A stretch of DNA of 64,000 nt from Clostridia bacterium. GTDB taxonomy: Bacteria > Bacillota > Clostridia > Oscillospirales > Acutalibacteraceae. The position numbers and the translations under genes are program-made. Shown here piece after piece: positions 54,945-63,513 of the stretch; position 1 is the first letter of the stretch, and every line of letters begins with the position of its first letter. Under the pieces are notes generated by a model. That model searched no databases. It saw nothing but the letters and a program-made list of their open reading frames with translations, and was not told the DNA's origin. Location of the stretch: contig JAFRRP010000033.1 of assembly GCA_017428085.1 (NCBI GenBank), positions 1 to 64,000 on the forward strand, given 5' to 3'.

Positions 54945-55688
54945 ATGAAAAAAGCGATATTCGTTCTGCTGATGTTCTGCCTGCTCGGATCGGCGCTGAC
55001 GCCCTGCGCCATGGCGCGGGAGGCCGAGATCGGGCCGTACGTCATGTCCAGCGCGCCCGCGGTAGCCGATTTCATTTTTTCGTCGGAATTCAGGGGAGAG
55101 CTGCAATTCGCCCCGGCCACGCTGGAAACGGCGGAGGGCTCGCAGGAGGTCTGGATCGTCGCCTTAATGGGGATCAACTTTTATACGCGGAACTCCAACA
55201 ATCTCTTTTCGTACCTGCATGCCGCGTTCAACACGCGCGGCAGATATTTCAACCGCGCCAAAGAAGGCCTCCTGCAGAACGTACCGGAGGGGGCGAAGCT
55301 GGTGCTGGCGGGGCACAGCCTGGGCGGCATGATCGCGCAGCAGCTGATGTGCGCGGAGGAGATCACCTCACGGTACGAGGTGCTGAACACCCTGACGTTC
55401 GGTTCCCCCTACGTGGTGGTGGATACCGACAAACGGGAGGGACGGCTGGTCCGGCTGGAGGAGCAGTACGATATCATTCCGAAGTTCAGCGTCGCCTTCC
55501 TGCTGGCGCCAGACGACTACAAAGGAGCGATCAAACGGGCCGGGCCTTATTCCGGCGACACCGACGCGGCGCATAATCGCTCTTATCGCAACATGGACGT
55601 CTGGGGCGGCTTCGACGCGCTGGGCACGGAGAACGGCGCCGCGAAGCTGGTGCTGGACCGGGACGCCGTGGCGTCGATGAGGGCGTGA
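54945..55688 (+). CDS. Secreted lipase-like alpha/beta hydrolase, copy 2
   Basis: 247 residues, alignable end to end with copy 1: signal peptide MKKAIFVLLMFCLLG, elbow AGHSLGGMIAQQL, acid in YDIIPKFS, histidine in AHNRSYRN. It starts 30 bp after copy 1 ends, with GGGGAG before the ATG, so the two are co-transcribed. The N-terminal third, just after the signal, differs most between copies, which suggests different targets. Confidence 0.75.
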   Translation: MKKAIFVLLMFCLLGSALTPCAMAREAEIGPYVMSSAPAVADFIFSSEFRGELQFAPATLETAEGSQEVWIVALMGINFYTRNSNNLFSYLHAAFNTRGRYFNRAKEGLLQNVPEGAKLVLAGHSLGGMIAQQLMCAEEITSRYEVLNTLTFGSPYVVVDTDKREGRLVRLEEQYDIIPKFSVAFLLAPDDYKGAIKRAGPYSGDTDAAHNRSYRNMDVWGGFDALGTENGAAKLVLDRDAVASMRA

Positions 55689-55769
55689 ATTAATCTGAAA
55701 AAAGGGTTGCTTTTTCGTCCGCCGGATGATAAGATAAAGTGTAAAATAAAAAAAGGAGAAGCAAGGACT

Positions 55770-56981
55770 ATGTCTGTATTATTCAAAGCGTATTGCAGAT
55801 TGTTCCAGAAGGGCATGAAGCTGGCGGTCAACTTCCTTGACTGGACGGAGCCGGAGCTGATCCAGGGCGCCGGCGCGGTCAAACGCCTGCCCGCAGCCGT
55901 AAAGGCCAAGAACGTCAACAACGTGCTGATCGTGACGGATAAGGGCCTGACCGGGCTGCATTTGCTGGACGGCCTGTACGAAAATCTGGATGCGCAGGGC
56001 GTGAAATACACCGTCTATGACGGCGTACAGCCCAACCCCACCATCGACAACATCGAGACCGCGGTGGAGCTGTACAAAAACAACGGCTGCAGCGGCATCA
56101 TCGCCTTCGGCGGCGGCTCCCCCATGGACTGCGCCAAGGCCTGCGGCGCGCGCATTGTACGGCCCAGGAAGACCGTGCCGGAGCTGCGCGGCCAGCTGAA
56201 GGTCCTCAAAAAGCTGCCCCCGCTGTTCGCCGTGCCCACTACGGCCGGCACCGGCAGCGAGACCACCATAGCGGCGGTGGTATCCAACCCCGTCACCCAC
56301 GAGAAAAACGCCATCAACGACCCGCGCCTGCGCCCCATCATGGCGGTGCTTGATCCGGAGCTGACCGTCGGCCTGCCCCAGAAGATCACCTCCACCACCG
56401 GCATGGACGCACTCACCCACGCGGTAGAGGCGTATATCGGCCACAGCAACACCAGGGGCACCCGCAGCGCCGCCGAGCAGGCCACGAAGCTGATCGGCGA
56501 GAACCTGCAGACCGCCTACGAGGACGGCAAGAACATCCAGGCCCGCGGCAACATGCTGGAGGCCTCTTATCTGGCCGGTCTGGCGTTCACCAGAGCCTAC
56601 GTCGGCTACGTCCATTCCATCGCCCATAACTTAGGCGGCATGTACGGCACCCCCCACGGGCTTGCCAACGCGGTGATCCTGCCCTACGTGCTGGACTACT
56701 ACGGCAAAAAGGCATGGACATCCCTTGCGAAGCTGGCAAAAGCCAGCGGGTTCGTGGAGACCGAGGGCAAGACGAACGAGGAGATCGCCAACGCGTTTAT
56801 CGCCCGCATCCGCGAGATGAACGCCGCCATGAACATCCCGGACAAGTTCGACTTCATCAAGGAAGAGGATATCCCGCTGATCGCCGAGCGCGCGCTGAAG
56901 GAAGGCAACCCCCTGTACCCCGTGCCGAAGATCATGGATCAAAAGGACTGCGAAGCCGTCATCCGGCAGCTGATGGCGTAA
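55770..56981 (+). CDS. Iron-containing alcohol dehydrogenase
   Basis: 403 residues from ATG 55770 (GAGAAGCAAGGA upstream). GGGSPMDCAKA (about 116-126) binds NAD(P); the metal ligands are in TTGMDALTHAVEAYIGH (about 210-226, Asp and His) and HSIAHNLGGMYGTPHG (about 283-298, two His). Family members reduce aldehydes such as butyraldehyde or lactaldehyde; with RhaD making L-lactaldehyde, propanediol formation is one possibility but the genes are 34 kb apart. A strong terminator follows. Confidence 0.9.
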   Translation: MSVLFKAYCRLFQKGMKLAVNFLDWTEPELIQGAGAVKRLPAAVKAKNVNNVLIVTDKGLTGLHLLDGLYENLDAQGVKYTVYDGVQPNPTIDNIETAVELYKNNGCSGIIAFGGGSPMDCAKACGARIVRPRKTVPELRGQLKVLKKLPPLFAVPTTAGTGSETTIAAVVSNPVTHEKNAINDPRLRPIMAVLDPELTVGLPQKITSTTGMDALTHAVEAYIGHSNTRGTRSAAEQATKLIGENLQTAYEDGKNIQARGNMLEASYLAGLAFTRAYVGYVHSIAHNLGGMYGTPHGLANAVILPYVLDYYGKKAWTSLAKLAKASGFVETEGKTNEEIANAFIARIREMNAAMNIPDKFDFIKEEDIPLIAERALKEGNPLYPVPKIMDQKDCEAVIRQLMA

Positions 56982-57070
56982 CCAGTCGCGGCGCTTACCG
57001 ATCCAGTCGCCCAAAAAAAACAGGGCGGCGACACGGCACGAGAGGAACACCGTCGATCAATAAACGTTTG

Positions 57071-57104
57071 ACTGTCGGAGCTGAAATGCTCCGACAGTTT
57101 TTTT
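57071..57104 (+). terminator. Terminator after the alcohol dehydrogenase gene
   Basis: Perfect 11-bp stem ACTGTCGGAGC / GCTCCGACAGT, loop TGAAAT, then TTTTTT. Confidence 0.9.
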
Positions 57105-57196
57105 GCGGCGTATCTGTGAGATGATCTGTTTTTGACCGGCAATCACAGGACCGCCCGGAGGACTTCAGGCGACCGGCGACTTTTTTCATTTTCTTA

Positions 57197-57226
57197 TTGA
57201 TTTTACGGGCGCGGGTGTGTTATACT
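57197..57226 (+). promoter_or_regulatory. Promoter of the Gfo/Idh/MocA gene
   Basis: TTGATT (57197-57202), 18 bp, TATACT (57221-57226), 32 bp before the ATG at 57258. Confidence 0.7.
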
Positions 57227-57257
57227 TTACTATATTAAAAATAAAGGAGATTTTGTT

Positions 57258-58421
57258 ATGTCCGATAAATTGAAGCTCGGCATCATCGGCGTGGGCAACA
57301 TGGGTTCCAGCCATATGCGCGATTTTGCCAAAGGCAACTGGCCGGAAATCGAGCTGACCTGCGTGGCCGATACCGACGAAAAGAAGTTTGAGCTGGCCGA
57401 CGGGATCGTGCCCGGCATCAAATGCTTCCCTTCCGCCACGGAGCTGATCAACAGCGGTCTGTGCGAGGCGGTGCTGATCGCCACGCCCCACTATTTCCAT
57501 CCCCCCATCGCCATCGAGGCGCTGAAGGCGGGGCTGCACGTGATGAGCGAAAAGCCCGCGGGCGTTTACACCAAACAGGTGCGCGAGCTGATCGACTTTG
57601 CCAAGACCACCGACAAGACCTACGCCATCATGTTCAACCAGCGCACCAACTGCGTGTACCGCAAGGTAAAGGAAATGATCGACAGCGGCGCCTACGGCGA
57701 GATCCGCCGCGTCAGCTGGATCATCACCGACTGGTACCGTACCCAGTCCTATTATAATTCCGGCGGATGGCGCGCCACGTGGGAAGGCGAAGGCGGCGGC
57801 GTGATGCTGAACCAGTGCCCCCACCAGCTGGACCTGTGGCAGTGGCTGTGCGGCATGCCCAGCAAGGTAAAGGCCATCTGCCACGAGGGCAAATGGCACG
57901 ACATCGAAGTGGAAGACGACGTTTCCATTTACGTGGAATATCCCAACGGCGCCACCGGCACCTTTATCACCACTACCGGCGACTGCCCCGGCACCAACCG
58001 GCTGGAGATCACGCTGGACAAGGCCAAGATTTTGGTGGACGACGGCGGCAAGATCACGCTGTTCGAGCTGGAAAAGCCCCTGTCCGAGCACATCTATTCC
58101 GCCCAGGGCGGCTTTGACCGCAACCCCTGCACCGTCAAAGAGGTGGAGACCGACGGCAAAAACGAACAGCACGTGGGCGTGATGAACGCCTTTGCGGCGC
58201 ATATCCTGCACGGCGAACCGCTGGTGGCGGAGGGCGCCGAGGGCATCAACGGCCTGACCATCTCCAACGCCGCGTTCCTGTCCAGCTGGCTGGACCAGAC
58301 CGTCACCCTGCCCATCGACGAGGATCTTTTCTACGAAAAATTGCAGGAAAAGATCAAAAACTCCACCCATAAAAAGGTGGTCGTGGAGCAGGTGCAGGCG
58401 GATATGAGCAACACGTTCTGA
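57258..58421 (+). CDS. Gfo/Idh/MocA-family NAD(P)-dependent oxidoreductase
   Basis: 387 residues. The Rossmann motif GIIGVGNMGSSH is at 8-19, the catalytic-lysine motif SEKPAG at about 96-101, and a mid-domain GGGVMLNQCPHQLDLWQWL (about 179-197) holds the usual aspartate/histidine pair. Members act on inositols, sugars or sugar acids. It has its own promoter, and the gene is followed by a perfect palindrome and a 7-bp-arm element. AAAGGAG precedes the ATG. Confidence 0.9.
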   Translation: MSDKLKLGIIGVGNMGSSHMRDFAKGNWPEIELTCVADTDEKKFELADGIVPGIKCFPSATELINSGLCEAVLIATPHYFHPPIAIEALKAGLHVMSEKPAGVYTKQVRELIDFAKTTDKTYAIMFNQRTNCVYRKVKEMIDSGAYGEIRRVSWIITDWYRTQSYYNSGGWRATWEGEGGGVMLNQCPHQLDLWQWLCGMPSKVKAICHEGKWHDIEVEDDVSIYVEYPNGATGTFITTTGDCPGTNRLEITLDKAKILVDDGGKITLFELEKPLSEHIYSAQGGFDRNPCTVKEVETDGKNEQHVGVMNAFAAHILHGEPLVAEGAEGINGLTISNAAFLSSWLDQTVTLPIDEDLFYEKLQEKIKNSTHKKVVVEQVQADMSNTF

Positions 58422-58541
58422 GCGTGGCTTATAAGCCACGCAGTCGTGAGAAGCGCCTGACGGCGCAGTCGTGAGTCGTGAGAAACAGTAGTTTATTCTT
58501 TGCATTCTCTTCTTACGACTTACGACTCACGACTTACGACT
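58422..58541. repeat. Perfect 20-bp palindrome plus 7-bp-arm element, AGTCGTG/AGTCGTA type
   Basis: 58422-58441 is GCGTGGCTTATAAGCCACGC. From 58442 AGTCGTGAG units, a GCGCC-TGAC-GGCGC hairpin and two more AGTCGTG units form the left arm; the right arm 58511-58541 has four inverse units. It closes the oxidoreductase gene and opens the mre operon. Confidence 0.8.
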
Positions 58542-58578
58542 GATGCGGTCTCCGCCGCATCCGAAAGGATAATCAACC

Positions 58579-59577
58579 ATGATCTTTTCACAGGATATCG
58601 GCATCGATCTGGGCACCACCAATACGGCGGTGTGCGTCAAAAGCAAGGGCGTCGTGCTGCACGAGCCCTCCGTGGTGGCCGTGGATATCAAGAACACGCC
58701 CCACAGAGTGGTGGCAGTGGGCGAAGAAGCGAAACGCATGGTCGGCAGAACGCCCGGTTCCATCACCGCGGTAAGGCCGGTCAAGGAAAGCATCATCGCC
58801 GATTTCAACACCACCGCCGCCATGATCCGGGAATTCATCAAAAAGGCGACGAACAACGGCTCCTTCGGCCTGTCGCGGGTGCTGATCGGGATCCCCGCCA
58901 ACATCACCGAGGTAGAGCGCAAGGCCGTACACGACGCCGCCAAAGCGGCGGGCGCCCGTTACGTCAGCCTGATCGACGCCTCCATGGCCGCCGCCATCGG
59001 CGCGGGCCTGCGGGTGGCGGAGCCCACGGGCAGCATGATCGTGGATATCGGCGGCGGCGCGGCGGAGGTGGCCGTGATCTCGCTGGGCGATATCGTCGCC
59101 TCCCGCGCCATCAAGACGGCGGGCGACGCCTTTGACGAGGCCATTGTGCAGCACGTAAAGCGCTCCTTCAACCTGCTGATCGGCGAACGCACCGCGGAAG
59201 AGATCAAGCTGACCATCGGCTCCGCCCTGCCCTATGAGGGAGAGGCCGCCATGAGCATCAAGGGCCGCAACCTCACCGACGGGCTCCCCCATGAGGTGGA
59301 GATCACCTCCGCCAACGTGCGGGAGGCGCTGACGGAACCCGTCAACCGCATAGTGGAGATGATCCGCACCACGCTGGAAAAAACCCCGCCGGAGCTGGCG
59401 GGCGACATCATGGATTCCGGCATCACCCTGACGGGCGGCGGCGTGCTGCTGCGGGGCTTCGACCGGCTGATCGCCACCGCCACCGGCATACCGGTGCGCA
59501 TCGCGGCCAAGCCGCAGGACTGCGTCATCACCGGCATCGCCATCTGTTTGCAGAAGAACACATTGAATTTACGATAA
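58579..59577 (+). CDS. mreB: Rod-shape actin homologue MreB
   Basis: 332 residues. GIDLGTTNTAVCV (about 8-20) is phosphate loop 1; VDIGGGAAEVAVIS (about 155) is loop 2; the adenosine motif ITLTGGGVLLRGFD is near 280. It forms membrane-bound filaments guiding sidewall synthesis. mreC, mreD and a class B PBP follow, as in rod-shaped Firmicutes. AAAGGATAA precedes the ATG. Confidence 0.95.
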   Translation: MIFSQDIGIDLGTTNTAVCVKSKGVVLHEPSVVAVDIKNTPHRVVAVGEEAKRMVGRTPGSITAVRPVKESIIADFNTTAAMIREFIKKATNNGSFGLSRVLIGIPANITEVERKAVHDAAKAAGARYVSLIDASMAAAIGAGLRVAEPTGSMIVDIGGGAAEVAVISLGDIVASRAIKTAGDAFDEAIVQHVKRSFNLLIGERTAEEIKLTIGSALPYEGEAAMSIKGRNLTDGLPHEVEITSANVREALTEPVNRIVEMIRTTLEKTPPELAGDIMDSGITLTGGGVLLRGFDRLIATATGIPVRIAAKPQDCVITGIAICLQKNTLNLR

Positions 59578-59578
59578 C

Positions 59579-59623
59579 AGGTTTGAGGTTAGAGTTTTTT
59601 CTCATGCCTCACACCTCACACCT
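59579..59623. repeat. 7-bp-arm element, CTCACAC type, directly before mreC
   Basis: Left arm AGGTTTGAGGTTAGAG, right arm TCATGCC, TCACACC, TCACACC. It starts right after the mreB stop codon and ends seven bases before the mreC ATG. Confidence 0.75.
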
Positions 59624-59630
59624 ATAAGAA

Positions 59631-60470
59631 ATGCGTCACTTTTTTCACTCCAAACAATTCAAGATCCTGCTGTGCGTCTGCTTCGCGCTGATGCTGGGCG
59701 TTTTCGCCGCCGCCGTTTCCGACAGCGGCGCCAACGCTTTTTCCGCTGTGGCGGGCTACGTGACCGCACCGCTGGAAAAGGCCGCCGCCAAGCTGGCGGA
59801 GGCCGCCGACGGCTTTACCAGCCGGTTCCGTTCCGCTTCCTATTATAAGGAGCAGGCGGAGCAGCTCCGGGAGCAGGCGGACGCCTACCGGGAAGAATTG
59901 GTGGATTATGAGAACCTGAAGTACAAGCTGGACGCCTACGAGCGTTTTCTGGAGGTCAAGCAGAACAACCCCGATTACGCTTATCTGCCCGCCTCCGTGA
60001 TCTTGCGGGACACCTCCGACGCCTACGGCTCCTTTACCGTCAACGTGGGAACGGTGGACGGCGTGGAGCTGAACGATCCCGTGATCTTCGGCAAGACGCT
60101 GGTGGGCGTGATCCGCGCCGCCGGCGAGACCACCAGCACCGTATACACGCTGCTGAACCCGGAGGTCAGCGTGGGCGCGTACGAGATCCGTACCCGGGAG
60201 GACTGTTACGTGGAGGCGGAAAACGCCCTGTCGCTGAAGGGGCTGCTGAAGCTGTCCGGCCTGTCCCGGACCACGCCGATCATCCCGGGAGGGATCGTCT
60301 GTTCCAGCGGCGTGGGCGGCGTGTTCCCGCGGGATTTCATCATCGGTACCGTGACGGAAGTGATATCGGACAACACCTCCGTGGCGGCCTACGCGCTGGT
60401 GCAGCCGGACGTGGACCCCGCGACGCTGACGGACGTGTTCGTTATCACGGATTTCGAGGGGAAAGAATAA
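59631..60470 (+). CDS. mreC: Rod-shape protein MreC
   Basis: 279 residues: one membrane segment (about 9-31), a coiled coil (about 55-95) and the beta-barrel domain with VGTVDGVELNDPVIFGKTLV (about 143-162). It links MreB filaments to the PBP outside the membrane. Only ATG 59631 fits, and it has no Shine-Dalgarno sequence: the bases before it are the end of a repeat element and ATAAGAA. Translation may depend on coupling or on the repeat's RNA fold. Confidence 0.92.
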   Translation: MRHFFHSKQFKILLCVCFALMLGVFAAAVSDSGANAFSAVAGYVTAPLEKAAAKLAEAADGFTSRFRSASYYKEQAEQLREQADAYREELVDYENLKYKLDAYERFLEVKQNNPDYAYLPASVILRDTSDAYGSFTVNVGTVDGVELNDPVIFGKTLVGVIRAAGETTSTVYTLLNPEVSVGAYEIRTREDCYVEAENALSLKGLLKLSGLSRTTPIIPGGIVCSSGVGGVFPRDFIIGTVTEVISDNTSVAAYALVQPDVDPATLTDVFVITDFEGKE

Positions 60471-60543
60471 CCGCGCCAAACACTTTCCTTCCTATCTCAA
60501 AGCATAGATCGCAACGGTCAAAACCATGAAAGGAGCGACAGGC

Positions 60544-61065
60544 GTGAACAGCAAACCGCAAATCGTAAAACACGTGATCCTTGTCGCGCTGACCGTTCTC
60601 ACCGCGCTGTTCCAGAATTCCTTTCTGCCCGCCCTGGGGGCGCGGCACGTCGCGTGGTGCCTGCTGGCGCTGCTGACGGCGGCAGCCATGCGCCAGACCG
60701 AGCTGAGCGCCGCGGCCTACGGGCTGCTGGCGGGGCTGCTGTGGGATATCGCCTCCCCCCTGCCGGACGGCGTGATCGCGCTTTTTTTAACGGTATACGC
60801 CTGCGCCTGTTCCCTGCTGGCGCGCTATCTGTTCCGGCGGACGCTGCTGACCGCCGCCGTGTTCTGCGGGGGCGGCTGCGCGGTATGGTTCACGCTGTCG
60901 CTGCTGCTGAACTGCGCCGCCAAAGACTTCGGCGCGCTGCCCGGCGTCATCCTTCGCTGCTACCTGCCGTCTTTTTTACTGACGGCGTTGGCGCTGCCCG
61001 TGTATGAATACGCGGTGCGCGCCATAGAAACGCGCTTCGGCGCAAAAACCGCAAAACTGACATGA
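60544..61065 (+). CDS. mreD: Rod-shape protein MreD
   Basis: 173 residues, five membrane segments, the standard third gene of the mre cluster. GTG 60544 is preferred: AAAGGAG lies eight bases before it, and the ATG at 60526 contains that site in its own codons. It overlaps the PBP gene by four bases. LLAGLLWDIASPLPDG (about 57-72) is a typical MreD loop. Confidence 0.88.
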   Translation: MNSKPQIVKHVILVALTVLTALFQNSFLPALGARHVAWCLLALLTAAAMRQTELSAAAYGLLAGLLWDIASPLPDGVIALFLTVYACACSLLARYLFRRTLLTAAVFCGGGCAVWFTLSLLLNCAAKDFGALPGVILRCYLPSFLLTALALPVYEYAVRAIETRFGAKTAKLT

Positions 61066-63182
61066 GAACGCTGAAACTGAACCGACGGGTCCTTTTCCTG
61101 ATGCTGCTGTTTGCTGCCGTCACGCTGTTCTTCTTCGTGCTGATCGGTTACGATATGTCCGCGACCGAGGCAAAAACGACGAACGCCGCGGCGGAGAAGA
61201 CCTATTCCGTAACGGTGGAGGGCACCCGCGGAGACATCCTTGACGTCAACGGCAACTACCTGGTCTACAATCAGGCGGTCAACGTGCTGGCGTTCAACTA
61301 TTTCCGTTTCCCCACGGAACAAAAGGACCGGAACAAGGTCATCGAGAACCTGATCCGCTGTCTGGAATCCCGGGGCGAGACCTGGCTGGACCCGCTGCCG
61401 CTGGAATTTGACGAGGCCGGCGAGCTGCGCTTCAAAAAGAACAGGGAATCGGAGATACGGAAGCTGAAATCCGCCGACTTTCTGGACGTCAACTCCTACG
61501 CCACCCCCCAAAACTGTCTGGACGTGCTGACGGAGAAATTCGAACTGGCGGACAAGGACCCCGTGACGGCGCTGAAGATCGCTTCCGTCTGCTACGGCAT
61601 GCAGCGGGAGGGCTTTTCCGCCTACCACCCCTACACCTTCGCGGACGAGGTCTCCATCGAGACCGTCTCCTATATCAAGGAAAACGGGCACATGTTCCGG
61701 GGCGTTGACGGCGACGTGACATCCAAACGGAAATACATCGGCGACGGCTCCATCGCCGCCCATATTCTCGGCATCACCGGCTCCATCAGCGCCGAGGAAT
61801 ACAATGAGGAAAAGGCAAAAACGGAAGAGGCCCTTGCCGCCCCCGACCTGACAGAGGAGCAGGCGGCCGCCATCAACGCCCGCAGCTACACTTACAACGA
61901 CATCATCGGCAAAAGCGGCATCGAATCCGTAATGGAGGACCGGCTGCGCGGCGCCCGCGGCACGAAGGAAGTGACCGTGAACGCCGACGGCACCACCGAC
62001 GAGAGCTATTCCCAGCCCCCCGCGCAGGGCAACACGGTGATCCTGACCATCGACCAGCATTTGCAGGAGATCGCCGACGCCTCGCTGAAAAAGCGCATTT
62101 TGGAGATCTCCGAGGAGCAGTCGGACGCCATCGCGAAGGGCCTGACGCCCGCGGGCGCGGTGGTGGTACAGGACGTGAACACCGGCGCGGTGCTGGCCGC
62201 CTCCTCCTACCCCAATTACAGCCTGACCACCTATTACGAGGATTACGCCGAGCTGGCGCAGGACCCCGGCAAGCCCCTGTGGAACCGGGCGTTCCAGAGC
62301 GCCTACTCCCCCGGCTCCACCATGAAGCCGTGCATTGCCGTCGCAGCGCTGGAGGAAGGCGTCGTAACGCCGGACGAGAGCGTTTACTGCGCGGGCACCT
62401 ACCAGTATTACGATATCACCTTCGCCTGCTTCAACAGCACGGAACACGGCTACGTGGACGTGGAAACGGCGCTGGAATACTCCTGCAACATCTTTTTCTA
62501 CGAGATGGCGAAGCGTCTGGGCATCGACAAGATGAACAAGTACGCCACGCTGTTCGGCCTGGGAGAAAAGACCGGCGTGGAGATCAACGAGGCCAAGGGC
62601 ATTCTGGCCGGCCCCAAGCGCCGCGACGAGCTGGGCCTGCGCTGGCAAAGCGGTGAAACGCTGCTGGCCGCCATCGGACAGTCCGACAACTCCTTTACGC
62701 CGATCCAGCTGTGCAACTACTGCGCCACCATCGCCAACGGCGGCACCCGGTACGTTCCGTATCTGGTGGAGCGAGTGACCTCCGCCGACCTGACGGAAAC
62801 AGTGTTTGAACACAAGCCGCAGGTGGCCGTCAACACCGATATCCGGCAAACCACGCTGGACGCGGTGAGGAAGGGCATGTATCTGGTGGCCAACGAGGGC
62901 TCCTGCTACGACACGCTGGGGCATCTGGCCTATCCCGTGGCCTGTAAGACGGGCACCGCGGAAAAGACGCGGATCATCGACGGCAACATCGTGGAGGGCA
63001 CCGACGGCTTTCTGATCACCTTCGGCCCCTACGAGGACGCAAAGATCGCCATCACCGTGGTGGTGGAAAACGCCGGCAGCGGTTCCTCCACGGCGCAGGT
63101 GGCGGCGGATATTTACGACTACTATTTTTCCACGCTGAACAACGACAACACCCTGCAGCCGGAAAACAAACTGCTGTGGTGA
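61062..63182 (+). CDS. Class B penicillin-binding protein (PBP2/SpoVD-like transpeptidase)
   Basis: 706 residues. A membrane anchor (about 9-31), an N-terminal dimerisation domain starting VTVEGTRGDILDVNGN, and the transpeptidase domain with SxxK in SPGSTMKP (serine about 418), the SCN motif in EYSCNIFF (about 473) and KTGTAEK (about 628). It cross-links peptidoglycan with MreBCD. No PASTA repeats are seen, which fits PBP2 rather than SpoVD. Confidence 0.93.
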   Translation: MRTLKLNRRVLFLMLLFAAVTLFFFVLIGYDMSATEAKTTNAAAEKTYSVTVEGTRGDILDVNGNYLVYNQAVNVLAFNYFRFPTEQKDRNKVIENLIRCLESRGETWLDPLPLEFDEAGELRFKKNRESEIRKLKSADFLDVNSYATPQNCLDVLTEKFELADKDPVTALKIASVCYGMQREGFSAYHPYTFADEVSIETVSYIKENGHMFRGVDGDVTSKRKYIGDGSIAAHILGITGSISAEEYNEEKAKTEEALAAPDLTEEQAAAINARSYTYNDIIGKSGIESVMEDRLRGARGTKEVTVNADGTTDESYSQPPAQGNTVILTIDQHLQEIADASLKKRILEISEEQSDAIAKGLTPAGAVVVQDVNTGAVLAASSYPNYSLTTYYEDYAELAQDPGKPLWNRAFQSAYSPGSTMKPCIAVAALEEGVVTPDESVYCAGTYQYYDITFACFNSTEHGYVDVETALEYSCNIFFYEMAKRLGIDKMNKYATLFGLGEKTGVEINEAKGILAGPKRRDELGLRWQSGETLLAAIGQSDNSFTPIQLCNYCATIANGGTRYVPYLVERVTSADLTETVFEHKPQVAVNTDIRQTTLDAVRKGMYLVANEGSCYDTLGHLAYPVACKTGTAEKTRIIDGNIVEGTDGFLITFGPYEDAKIAITVVVENAGSGSSTAQVAADIYDYYFSTLNNDNTLQPENKLLW

Positions 63183-63201
63183 GCGACGGGCAGCGCCGCC
63201 G

Positions 63202-63359
63202 GTAGCGCGGCACCTCAGTGCCGCTTCAGTCGAAAACTGTTATTTTGACAGATCGTTCCGATGAATGGCAGCTATTGTTACAAAAGAACGATCAATGAAT
63301 CAATATCATCGTTTCATAAAGTTACAATAGCCAATAGCGGCACTGAGGTGCCGCGCTAC
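63202..63359. repeat. GTAG-footed pair, GTAGCGCGGCACC subtype
   Basis: Exact inverse arms at 63202-63225 and 63336-63359, 110 bp apart, starting 20 bp after the PBP stop codon. Confidence 0.85.
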
Positions 63360-63398
63360 CGTAGATTCCGACAAACCCTGATTTTAACAGGAAAAATA

Positions 63399-63496
63399 AC
63401 GGAGCTGAGGCTCCGTGCTACGGCAATTCTCTTACGACTTCCGACTGCTGACTGCCGACTCATATTCTCACGACTTACGACTCACGACTTACGACT
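63399..63496. repeat. Lone GTAG-class arm followed by inverse AGTCGTA-type units
   Basis: 63399-63421 is ACGGAGCTGAGGCTCCGTGC plus TAC. From 63430 come about nine inverse 7-bp units (TTACGAC, TTCCGAC, TGCTGAC, TGCCGAC, TCACGAC) up to 18 bases before the minD-like start. With 63202-63359 these occupy the 331-bp gap 63183-63513, which holds no gene. Confidence 0.8.
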
Positions 63497-63513
63497 ATAA
63501 AGGGGGTTCCGCC

